64,000 nt of DNA, from assembly GCA_030386875.1 (NCBI GenBank), contig CM059562.1:64788201-64852200 (forward strand), given 5' to 3'. The stretch comes from Morinoia aosen. Lineage: Eukaryota; Arthropoda; Malacostraca; Amphipoda; Talitridae. Below are positions 37,586 through 47,600 of the stretch, in pieces. The position numbers were made by a program, and so were the translations under genes. The notes below the pieces were generated by a model, which worked only from the letters and a program-made list of their open reading frames with translations, was not told the DNA's origin and did not search any database. Each line of letters begins with the position of its first letter. Positions within the stretch are counted from its first letter, which is position 1.

Positions 37586-40500
37586 CGGTTAAAGGCACGT
37601 TTTCGAATGTGCCCTGTAATCGCTCTTTCTACTAAAGTTAATAATATTTCTAAACGTGTAAATTTCGTCATTGACTCAGGAAGTCAACAAAAGTTGATTG
37701 ACCTGAATACCATTAGTTCTAATAGTTCTAACGATGATTTGCAGCAAATTACTGTAAACACGGTTGGTGCCTCTGTCCCGTTGCGGGGCAAGCACATTAA
37801 CGTCGAGCTCGTGCTTCCTGACTGTGAGAAGCATGAGCTTGATATTTTTGCAATGCAAAATTTGCACCTACAGATGGGGATGAAGGGTTTGAAATCTAAA
37901 CTCGAGCTCCTTAAGACTAAGCTTCCTCTGTCTACTTCCTTTCCTGAAGTCGTTGATGACAATATTCAAATCAACGGCATTCTGGGGGTTGATGCTCTTC
38001 AAGCTTTTCGAGTGCTTGAATTGCAAAACGTCGCTGGCTATAAAGTTATGCGTGTAGCTAACGGTTTTTTACCCTTCGGGGATCTAAAATGTTATAAATC
38101 CTCTTTTCCTATTGTGGCTTCGGCCGCTAAAAAGCAAGACGGTGGCTCGCCTTGTTCTGTTGTTTCGCCTAAGAGTTCTTCTCCTCCTGTTGTTTCGCCT
38201 GACGTTTCTTCCTCTTCTTCTGCTCTGCATAAAGTTTCTTCTTCCTTGACTATTGCAAATAACCAAAAAAAGCAAACAAAAAAGAGTAAATCTAAAGCTA
38301 AGCGTTATCATGGTATGTTGGAGGCATTTTTTGAGCCTCCTAAAGTTTGTTCTTCTGCCTTGGATGGAACTGAGTGTGATGTGCAGGCCGGTCTTGATAG
38401 ACTTCTAGACTTAGAATTAATAGGGGTGCCTGCTAAGGAAGTGGAGAATGATAAAGAGTTAAAAGACTTTAAGAGTAGCGTAGTTTATGACGAAGGCCGC
38501 TATTATGTTCACATACCTTGGAATCGTAATATACTAGCGAAAGTGCCACATAGTTTCGGGTTGGCGCGCTATCTCGCGCAGAAAGTTGCTGCTTCTAACT
38601 CTCGTAAAGGGATAGAGAAGCAATATAACGATGTCTTTCAGGAACAACTCGAGCTAGGTATAATTGAGCCTCTCTCTCTCGAGAATTTAAATGTGTGTGA
38701 GCATAAGTGGATACCACATAGGCCTGTCGTGAGAGAACACGTTACCACTTCCAAGATACGCCCAGTGTTTAATTGCTCGCTCAAGCGAGGTAAATTGCCT
38801 AGTCTAAATGAGGCCTCATACGTAGGTCCTAACCTCATGAATGATTTGCTTGGCTTGTTGGTGTATTTTCGCTCTAATTCTGTTGTTGTGCTATCAGATA
38901 TTTTCAAGGCTTTCCTTCAAGTGAAGTTAGCCAAAAATTTTGACCGAAATCAGTTTAGTTTTGTTCTCTTTCAAAATGGGGAATATAAATATTTTAGGTA
39001 CACAACCTTGTTATTCGGTTTTGTCGCTTCCCCTTACATTCTCAATTTTCTTCTCAAACTACATGCTAAAACTATTAGTGATTTGGTGGTTAGAGACATC
39101 ATGTCTAACAAACTGTACGTTGATAACCTTATATTCACAACTAATAGTCCCGAGCTTGCGCTTGACACTTTTCAACGCGCAAACAAAGCTTTCAAAGAAA
39201 GCGGCTTTCCACTGCGTCAATGGCAGTCTAATAACTCTAATCTTCTGTCTCAGATTGACCCTTCTCTTTGTAGCTCCAGTGAGCACTCCAGAGTGTTGGG
39301 TTACAACTTTAACTCTTCTTCTGATTCTCTTTCCATATCTGTAAAAAGCTTAAATCCTTCCTGTAAAACTCGTAGAAGTATGCTGTCAGACATTGCTTCG
39401 TTGTATGATCCGCTAGGAATTCTGTTACCTTTCTCTGTTAGAGGAAAACTCATCTTACGTAAATTAACACCGTTGAGACTAGGCTGGGATCAAGACGTTC
39501 CAGATGATATCTGTAAAGAATGGCGTAATTTTTGTCAGGAATTTTCTCAATTGCATGAATTTGAGTTCCCTAGGATGAATCTTGTTGAAACTGAGAAAGT
39601 TGACCTCGTAATTTTCTGTGATGCTAGTGAAAGAGCTTTTGGAACCTGTATGTACGGTGTCCAAAAAGAGCGCAGCTCACTTCTTTTCTCTAAGGTTAAA
39701 GTTTCACCTCCTAGGCAACGAACTCTTCCTTCTCTAGAACTTCTGGCTGTGTATCTTGCGTACCAGTGTCTTGTTTCTCTGATGAGTGACGTCAATTTTC
39801 CCTACACGGTCTCAAGTGTAACTTTTCTTACCGATTCCCAGGTTACCCTGGCTTGGTTATTGAGTGGTAAGCCTCCTCGAAAGAATATTTTTGTCAGTAA
39901 TAGAATTAAGGATATAGACAGCATGCGACTAACGTTGGAAGGTACAACTAAAGCTTCTTTTCACTATGAATACGTTCCCACCATGTACAATATGGCAGAT
40001 ATGTTAACTCGAGGCATAAAAGCATCAAAGTTTCTCGAGAGTAAAAATGTATGGTTAACAGGTCCTGACTGGATTCGCGAAGGTAAGGACCAGTGGCCCA
40101 AGGGCCACTTGGGATGCATTCCCCATCAATTTATATCCTCTGCATGTATTAATGTTAATGTTGTCCCTCCGTGTAAAGCTCCTATTTTGGAGATTGAACG
40201 CTTCTCCTCCTATCCTAAGTTACTAGGTACGGTTGAGAAGGTGTTTAAAGCTGTCGCTATTTTTCGACATGCAGATTTGGGCAATGCAAAATTGCGAGCT
40301 TTCCTGTTCCTTATTTCTTCTATGCAAAGTATACACTTTGCAGGCGAGCTCGAGGCCTTGAAAAACAAAAGTCCTCGGCCGCCGCTGTTAGTTAGAACTT
40401 TAAACCTTTTTCTCGATTCGCACGGTATCATTCGTTCGAATAGTCGTATTGCGAATGCTGAGGAATTAGACTATAACACTCGCAACCCCATCTTGCTGTC

Positions 40501-41947
40501 TAGTTCTTCACATTTGACTCATTTACTAATTTCGCACACTCACAAACTTCTTAACCATCAGGGGCTCGACATCACCGTTCAGAAACTTAAGTTAGACGGT
40601 TATGTCGTGCCACGCTGCAAGCGCACAGTTCGCGGCGTCTTGGCTAAATGCATTGTATGCAAGAAGCTAAACGCCAAAGCTTTTTCCTATCCCGATCCTC
40701 CTGCTTTACCTGACTCGCGTACTAATTTCGTGAGGCCATTTGCCACAACTGGCATGGATTTCTCTGCCCACTTTTGGGTATTAGACCCTTTTGGTCACAA
40801 GCAAAAGGTGTACTTACTGTTATTTACGTGTTTTCAGACTAGGGCTATTCACATTGAAGTTCTTCCATCTATGACTTTGGAGGAATTTTGCTTTGCCTTC
40901 ATTAGATTTACAAACGAAAAGGGCATTCCTAACACTGTTTATTCTGACAATGCTAGAACTTTCACCGCCGCTCCCGATCTTCTATCGGAAGTGTTAACTT
41001 CCTCTTTGTATGAAGAGCGGTTTCGACCTTTTAATATTAAATTCAAAACTATCCCTATCTATAGTCCTCAATTTGGAGCGATATGGGAACGCCTGTTCAA
41101 GTCCATAAAGGATTGCATATATAAACTTTTTGGACGTAGCACTTATTCTTATTCTTCCTTCATTACTGTTATTTCTGATATTTCTCTTAACCTTAATCGG
41201 CGTCCCCTCTCTTACACTGAGATGGGGGACTCGATTCTACCTATAATGCCCCTTCAATTTCTTCAGCTTTATCCTACATCTAATTCTCTTATTCTGTCCG
41301 ATGAGCTTCCGGACTTGGAGACTGACGATGTTGAGCATCGCGAGCATTTGCTTACTCTTTTGGAGAGACGTGATGTCATGGTCGCTAAGTTCCGGGAGCT
41401 TTGGTATTCTCAGTATCTTATTTCTTTGCGAGGTCCATATCCTCTGAAATCTTTACCTTTGCAAAATAAATTCTTATCTGTGGGTCAAGTGGTACTTGTA
41501 AAACACCCTATAAAACCCAGACCATTTTGGGCCTTGGCTCGCATCAGTGCTTTGCTTCCTGGTCGCGACGGCAAGGTCCGTGTTGTAAGAATTATAAGGG
41601 CTGATAATACTGAAAGCGCCATCAAAATCTCTTTACTGTACCCACTGGAGTTAGTTGTGACCGATCCTACTCCAGAGGAGGTAGGAGATAGCGCAGACGG
41701 GAGTGGTTCGGACGCGGAATCATACCCTCGTTCCGAACCTCCCGCGAGGTTTGAAACTCAAAGGGGTAGTTCTACCTCTGAACACCCTAGAGTTCATCAG
41801 CAGCTTAATTCTTCAAATTCTTTTGATACGGATTCTTCGGTCTTGTCCGAAGAACCGGTAGTTACTCCTGCTGACCGCCCTCTTAGGCAAGCGGCGCGTC
41901 AGCAACGTAGTAAATTAACGTATCTTATTAAGAAAGGGCATTTGTAA
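37586..41947 (+). CDS. pol: BEL/Pao Pol: protease, reverse transcriptase, RNase H, integrase
   Basis: 1,446 aa from ATG 37,607; the frame is open from just after the gag stop. The protease active site FVIDSGSQ is near residue 22. The RT shows VVLSDIFKAFLQVKL, LLFGFVASPYIL and the catalytic box YVDN at 39,116-39,127, where most reverse transcriptases have YVDD. RNase H has FCDASERAFG, LPSLELLA and FLTDSQ. The integrase has the HHCC region (HKLLNHQG..CIVCKKL) and the D-D-E residues in GMDFSAHF, YSDNART and PQFGAIWERL. A BEL-typical C-terminal domain (GQVVLVKHP..RDGKVRVVRIIRADNT) follows. All domains are uninterrupted. Confidence 0.94.
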   Translation, partial: RLKARFRMCPVIALSTKVNNISKRVNFVIDSGSQQKLIDLNTISSNSSNDDLQQITVNTVGASVPLRGKHINVELVLPDCEKHELDIFAMQNLHLQMGMKGLKSKLELLKTKLPLSTSFPEVVDDNIQINGILGVDALQAFRVLELQNVAGYKVMRVANGFLPFGDLKCYKSSFPIVASAAKKQDGGSPCSVVSPKSSSPPVVSPDVSSSSSALHKVSSSLTIANNQKKQTKKSKSKAKRYHGMLEAFFEPPKVCSSALDGTECDVQAGLDRLLDLELIGVPAKEVENDKELKDFKSSVVYDEGRYYVHIPWNRNILAKVPHSFGLARYLAQKVAASNSRKGIEKQYNDVFQEQLELGIIEPLSLENLNVCEHKWIPHRPVVREHVTTSKIRPVFNCSLKRGKLPSLNEASYVGPNLMNDLLGLLVYFRSNSVVVLSDIFKAFLQVKLAKNFDRNQFSFVLFQNGEYKYFRYTTLLFGFVASPYILNFLLKLHAKTISDLVVRDIMSNKLYVDNLIFTTNSPELALDTFQRANKAFKESGFPLRQWQSNNSNLLSQIDPSLCSSSEHSRVLGYNFNSSSDSLSISVKSLNPSCKTRRSMLSDIASLYDPLGILLPFSVRGKLILRKLTPLRLGWDQDVPDDICKEWRNFCQEFSQLHEFEFPRMNLVETEKVDLVIFCDASERAFGTCMYGVQKERSSLLFSKVKVSPPRQRTLPSLELLAVYLAYQCLVSLMSDVNFPYTVSSVTFLTDSQVTLAWLLSGKPPRKNIFVSNRIKDIDSMRLTLEGTTKASFHYEYVPTMYNMADMLTRGIKASKFLESKNVWLTGPDWIREGKDQWPKGHLGCIPHQFISSACINVNVVPPCKAPILEIERFSSYPKLLGTVEKVFKAVAIFRHADLGNAKLRAFLFLISSMQSIHFAGELEALKNKSPRPPLLVRTLNLFLDSHGIIRSNSRIANAEELDYNTRNPILLSSSSHLTHLLISHTHKLLNHQGLDITVQKLKLDGYVVPRCKRTVRGVLAKCIVCKKLNAKAFSYPDPPALPDSRTNFVRPFATTGMDFSAHFWVLDPFGHKQKVYLLLFTCFQTRAIHIEVLPSMTLEEFCFAFIRFTNEKGIPNTVYSDNARTFTAAPDLLSEVLTSSLYEERFRPFNIKFKTIPIYSPQFGAIWERLFKSIKDCIYKLFGRSTYSYSSFITVISDISLNLNRRPLSYTEMGDSILPIMPLQFLQLYPTSNSLILSDELPDLETDDVEHREHLLTLLERRDVMVAKFRELWYSQYLISLRGPYPLKSLPLQNKFLSVGQVVLVKHPIKPRPFWALARISALLPGRDGKVRVVRIIRADNTESAIKISLLYPLELVVTDPTPEEVGDSADGSGSDAESYPRSEPPARFETQRGSSTSEHPRVHQQLNSSNSFDTDSSVLSEEPVVTPADRPLRQAARQQRSKLTYLIKKGHL

Positions 41948-42083
41948 ACCCTTTCAATTATGTGTTATGCGCAGCTATTATTACTTGGTCCTTTACAGTA
42001 TTGAGCTGGAAGGACATTGCATGTCTTTGTGTATTTCACGGAATTTTCAAATGAAAACTCCGTTTTTTCTTTTGCCGGGATTG

Positions 42084-42623
42084 TGTCGCAACTCCAGCCT
42101 GCTCCTCTTGTATGTCCCATGCAAGTTAATTAATATCTTGTAGTATAAGGGACTGGGTCAAAATCAATTCTTAATTGACCTAAAAGAATTATATAAATTA
42201 AATATGACAAGCAGGCAATAATGGATTGCTTCCCCTTCCTGGCAACAAACGCGTATGTCGAACATCCTTAATGTGTTCGTTTATCTTTGCGAGCTGCATC
42301 CGAAGTCACAGCGACGGATTCGGAGCGCACGTGACGTCGAGGCCTTCGCCGGCTGACACGTCAGAAGACAACCACCTATGGAGTCGGCAGCACGTGCCTT
42401 GTGCGTTACGACTTCTAAACCGGTCCTGCTTTCGGGCATCTGAGAGCCCGGAGAGCCGGCTATCATTGAGGAAGTGTTCCCTGGACAACTTTTCTTCGAA
42501 GTTCAGGTGAGCAATCCTTATTTATTGTCTTTGCTTGTCATATTATCATTTAACTTAATGCAGAAGAGACTATGTCTTTGCCAGGTTTATCTGGAAGTTG
42601 GCGCTTAGGTGGTTAGCGCGACA
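42084..42623 (+). repeat. BEL/Pao 3' LTR
   Basis: 540 bp, one observed difference from the 5' LTR, followed by the ATTT duplication. Confidence 0.95.
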
Positions 42624-42627
42624 ATTT

Positions 42628-42757
42628 AAATACTACAAGTGAATCTTTCGAAATTCCTAAATTATCAGTTGAATGGAAATCAGCAAAGACAAAAAGCACT
42701 AGACTAACTATCCGAGGTGCACAAACAGGTAAAATATAAGTGGCGTGCAAATAGATT
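42628..42757 (+). repeat. Satellite unit, right part after the BEL insertion
   Basis: 'aaatactacaagtgaatc' to 'gtgcaaatagatt' continues the unit cut by the BEL element. GATT at 42,754-42,757 is repeated at 53,197-53,200 and appears to be the target duplication of the CR1-like element. Confidence 0.75.
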
Positions 42758-43148
42758 TAAACAATTTAAACTATTTATTTACCACAGGTGATACAGAGAT
42801 AAAATGTTTCTTAAGTCTAGTACAATGGTCAAATTTGAGTATAGCTACCTGTGGGCCCGAATAAGTTCAGTGACTTCTAGGGCATCCTACCATCAAGGTT
42901 AGTCTTAGGAGTACAATAATGTTTAACCTAATTCACTTAAACTAGAGACGCATTAGACTGATTAATGAGATAATTAACTCGAAATTAGATACTTCATTTC
43001 ACAATATAGTTCATATGGACTAGATTTAAGAGTATATTCGACAAACGATTCAAGAACAGACTGAAGATCGGCGAAATTAACCAAGGCAAATTACATTATT
43101 AGGACCAGTTATGTAGGGGACAAGGTTTGACTCTGTGATCTTACACGA
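42758..43148 (-). other. 3' UTR of the CR1-like element
   Basis: 390 bp. 'actgaacttattcgggccca' near 42,870 recurs on + at 58,890 in a separate 3'-end fragment, which confirms it as element sequence. Confidence 0.7.
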
Positions 43149-44024
43149 CTAGTAATCTGATAGGAAGTGAGACTCAAGACTTTTTTTGAATACCTTATAA
43201 GAATTACTTTCACTGATCTCCGCAGGTATTGAGTTCCAAGTTTTAGTTCCAACGAAGAGGATACTGTGTTGTGACCGAGCCTTTGAGTAATAAGGAAGCA
43301 TGAATTTACTTCTATTTCGGGTTAAATGGTCGTGATGACCAGTTTGTGCAGTTAATAGTTGTTTTAGGCTATTGTCGCCATCATTTGTTAATGTTTTGTA
43401 AATGAAATTGCAAATGGAGATTTTGTAGAGATCCGATAGCTTAAGTATTCGTAAATTTTTGAATGAGTCATTTGTGTGAGCATTATATTCTAGATTCTTT
43501 ACAGCTCTTATGGCTCTTTTTTGCAGGGTAAAAATTTTGTTGGTTTTATTTTTATCAGTTCCGTGACATGCTTCTAATCCGTATTGCAAGTATGGTGAAA
43601 TGAGCGTTCGGGAGAGCATTTGTAAGGCTGTTTCAGGCAGGAAATTTTTAACTTTATTTAGGATTCCGATAGATTTTGATAATTTAGAACTAATATGAGC
43701 GATGTGCTTTTTAAAGGTTAGATGTTTGTCTATTAAAATGCCCAGGAATTTACTTGAGTTGGTTTCTTCGATTTCACCTTCGCCAATTTGAATGCGTGGG
43801 AGAGATATATTTTTCTTGTATGAGAATGTAATATATTTTGTTTTATCGATATTAAGGCTTATTTTATTAGCTTTAAACCAAAATGAAACCTTATGAAGTT
43901 CATTATTTATACGCTCCGCCATCCTAGCGGGATTTTGGTCTGGAAGGACCGCAGAAAGGGTACTGTCATCGGCAAAAAGTATGAATTTGAAGAATGATGT
44001 AGATTTAATGATATCATTGATAAA

Positions 44025-44028
44025 AATT
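44025..44028 (+). repeat. Target duplication of the mag-like element (left)
   Basis: AATT, repeated at 49,136-49,139. One further shared A makes 4 or 5 bp equally possible. Confidence 0.8.
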
Positions 44029-44424
44029 TGTAATATAGCGAGTAGTGTAAGTTCTAGTTAGAGAGACCAATAGTTGGCAACGCTCGAGAGAGCAACACTC
44101 GCAGCCAGTCTACTAGTGAACTCGGGTTCGACAACAAGTAAATGTTGACCGAGTGTGTACATAATATTACCTACTGTGGTTGGTATCTAACTTCTTAATT
44201 TCTAAACTAATGTACTAATTCTATGCTACCCTATTCTATATATATTCCTTTCTATCTCCGCTCTGCTCTCGCTAACCACATTCTGGTATCGGAGTATCTA
44301 TGTTGTAAGGTATCCAAGAGGTGAGTAAACTATTTTACCTAACTTGATGTCTATTACTATGTTGTGTCTATGTCTATGTGGAACCCTTGCTGTGCTCTAG
44401 TGTAGGGGTATCCAATCTATAATA
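44029..44424 (+). repeat. mag-like 5' LTR
   Basis: Begins TGTAATATAGCG and ends CCAATCTATAATA. It contains a TATATATA box near 44,237. The 3' end lacks the usual CA. Confidence 0.93.
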
Positions 44425-44425
44425 C

Positions 44426-44438
44426 TGGCGACGAGGAT
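44426..44438 (+). other. Primer-binding site, tRNA-Ser(GCT) type
   Basis: TGGCGACGAGGAT is complementary to the 3' end ATCCTCGTCGCCA of animal tRNA-Ser(GCT) as I recall it. It begins 1 nt after the LTR. Confidence 0.75.
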
Positions 44439-44655
44439 TATTTTTTGTAGAACTATTGGGAGAGGCTAGACTAATGAAGGAACTCAGAATTTATATTATT
44501 ATTCAGTGACTAGAGTATTGATGCTGTAAATTTCTGATTTTTTTTTAACAAGGTGTATTATTACAGCCTCTTGAATTGGCTACTCTTGCAACTGATATTG
44601 TTGCTACTACTATTTCAGGTAGATATCTGATAATTAGCTGTAAAGCTGGGTAAAA

Positions 44656-47600
44656 ATGCCAATGCTAGGCTCAGTGGGAGAATTCAATCCTTTAGAGGAA
44701 GAATTCCCAGAATATGAAGTCAGGCTAAACTGCTTCCTTAGTATTAATAAAGTGGAAGATTCAAATAAAGCTAAAACATTTATTGCTCTGGTGGGTCCTA
44801 AAATTGTTAGGTTGACCAAAGACCTACTATCACCTAAAAGACTTTTAGATGCTACCTATGAGGAGATCATGGAAGCGTTAAGACGGCATTTTAAGCCGAC
44901 ACGCAACCAGATCTTTGAAAGGTTTAGGTTCCATAAGCGGAACCAGAAACAAGGGGAGAGCATTGCTGATTTTGTGGCTAGCTTAAAGGCCCTTTCAGAC
45001 ACCTGTAATTTCAAACAGGAAGTTCTGGAAGAAACTCTGCTAGATAGGTTAATACTGGGTGTGGCCAGTAATGATGTTCAAAATTGTTTGCTCAATGAAA
45101 ATGACCTCACATGGAAAAAAGCCGTGGATCTGGCAACTGCCAAAGAAACTCAACTGAGGGAGACGGTTGTGTTAAGGCAACCTAATTCCATACTAAATGT
45201 GGGCCAGCATAGAGTAAAGCAAACTGCTATTAAGCCTCAGGGCAAAACTCAGGCTCAAGCTAGCCCCAAATCAGCATGCAGCGGCTGTGGTAATCTGCAC
45301 TGGCGTAGAGATTGCCCCTATAAAGACAGTGTTTGTCATGGTTGTGGCCAAAAAGGCCATCTTAAGAAGTGTTGCTTTAAATTGAAAAAGCAAAATTCTG
45401 CTAAAGACAACAAAAATAATTTTGTGCATGCTATGCATGAGAAAAGGGGGAGGGAACACCACCCTAACCCTAATAGAACTAACAATGCAGCCTGTGCAGA
45501 CTATCCAGTTGCTAATCTAGGCTGTTATGGAGAGATTTTCTCAATAGCCGAGGAAATGAAACCCCCAATCAAAATAAAATTGTTACTAAATGGTGTGCCA
45601 TTAGAGATGGAGGTAGATACAGGTGCTGCCAGGTCTATCCTTTCAATGGCCACCTACTCTAAAATACCAGCCAAGTCCAGACCCGAGCTGAGACTTTCTG
45701 ATGTTAAGCTTAGGACTTATGGGGGAGCGGAGCTAGTAGTTTGCGGAGAGATTAGAGCTAACATCCAGCGTGAATCTGGTAATATGGTTCCTCAACTAGC
45801 AACTATTGTGATTGTAGACAGGGAGGGGCCAGCTTTGCTGGGTAGGGACCTGATTGATTCCCTTGGGCTAACTATAGTATCAAATAATGTCAACAAATTG
45901 ACTACCTGCCCTGAAGAGTTAGCAAATAAATTCCCTGACCTTTTTCAACCAGGTCTAGGTTGCTTTAAGGGAAGGAATTTCAAAATAGAAGTGGATCCAG
46001 CTGTACCACCAAAGTTTTGTAAGGCCAGGAACGTGCCTTACACACTGAGACCTAAGGTGGAGGCAGAACTTGATAGACTGGTGCAGGAAGGTATCCTCAC
46101 CCCTGTACAATACTCGAGATGGGCAGCGGCGATCGTCCCTGTGCTCAAGGCTGATCAAAGCATCCGCATCTGTGGGGACTACAAATTAACAGTCAACAGA
46201 GCCACTAGGCTTGATACCTACCCTATACCCAGAGTGGAAGATCTATTCAGCGGGTTAGCAGGAGGAGTTATATACTCCAAGCTAGATATGTCTCAGGCAT
46301 ACGCCCAACTACCCTTGGATGAAGACTCCAAGGAACTCACGGTAATAAACACCCACAGAGGTTTATTTGCCTACAACCGTCTCAGTTTTGGAATTGCGTC
46401 CGCACCTGGAATCTTCCAGCGTGCCATGGAAGGACTATTGCAGGGCCTCCCAGGAGTGTTCTGCTACCTGGATGACGTCCTGGTGAGTGCCACTAATGAG
46501 CAAGAGCACAACAAGCGTCTCTATCACGTCTTATCTAAACTACAGGAGGCAGGACTAAAACTGAAAATGGATAAATGCCAAATTGGAGTGCCACAGGTAT
46601 CCTACCTTGGATACCAAATTGACAAGGATGGGTTGCACCCCACGGCAGAGAAGGTAGCAGCAATCCAGAATGCACCAGCTCCTACTAATGTAACTCAACT
46701 GAGAGCCTACCTTGGGCTGCTAAATTTCTATAGGAAATTCCTAAAATCATCTGCAACTATGCTGGAGCCCCTAAATACCTTACTGAGAGACAAAACCCCT
46801 TGGAAATGGGATGCAAGTCAGGAGAGAGCCTTCCAGAAATCTAAACAAGCCCTCCTGGACTCTCAGACTCTAGTCCACTTTGACCCTCAGAAACCCATAG
46901 TGGTAGTGGCTGACAGTAGTGCGTATAGTGTGGGAGCGGTGCTGTGTCACCTTATTGATGGGATTGAACGCCCCGCCTATTTTGCCTCCCGAACTCTAAC
47001 AGCAACAGAACGCAACTACTCTCAAACTGAAAAAGAAGCCCTAGCTATGGTGTTCGCACTTCGAAAATTTCATTGCTACCTGTGGGGACAGGATTTCACT
47101 GTGGTTACGGACCACAAACCTTTGTTAGGACTATTTGATCCGGGTAGAAGCATTCCTCCGATGGCATCCGGGCGCATTCAAAGGTGGGCTTTACTACTGC
47201 AGTCCTACAAGTTCACCTTGCGTCACCGGTCCGGCGTGCTGTTGGGCACAGCTGATGCTCTCAGTCGTCTACCTTTGACAACTCCCGAGGAAGCCACACC
47301 TATTTCTGCGGAATGGACGTCCTTAGTGAATTTCCTCGAGTCAGCTCCAGTCACCAGCACCCACATCCGCGACGGCACCCTAAGGGACCCAGTACTTTCA
47401 AAGGTGTACAAATACTGCCAAGTAGGCTGGCCTTCGACGGTAATTGGTGACCCTGATCTCGCTCCGTATACTAGGAGGCGGGACGAATTGTCCACACAAA
47501 ATGGCTGTGTGCTCTGGGGAGCAAGAATTATTGTACCCCAAGCCCTCAGACAAGCCATTGTGGATGAACTCCACTCTGGTCATGCTGGATCATCCAGGAT

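Larger units (their letters stand above)
34883..42623 (+). mobile_element. Complete BEL/Pao LTR retrotransposon
   Basis: 7,741 bp, 540-bp TG..CA LTRs differing at one base that I can see, and a 4-bp target duplication ATTT (34,879-34,882 and 42,624-42,627). Coding is gag then pol in one frame with one stop between. The order protease, RT, RNase H, integrase and the A17-like protease identify BEL/Pao. No clear primer-binding site or polypurine tract was recognised. Confidence 0.95.

Noticed and set aside
34883..42623. An endogenous retrovirus with an envelope gene
   Set aside because: No ORF remains between integrase and 3' LTR; domain order and C-terminal region are BEL/Pao. The Gypsy element likewise lacks an envelope-like ORF.
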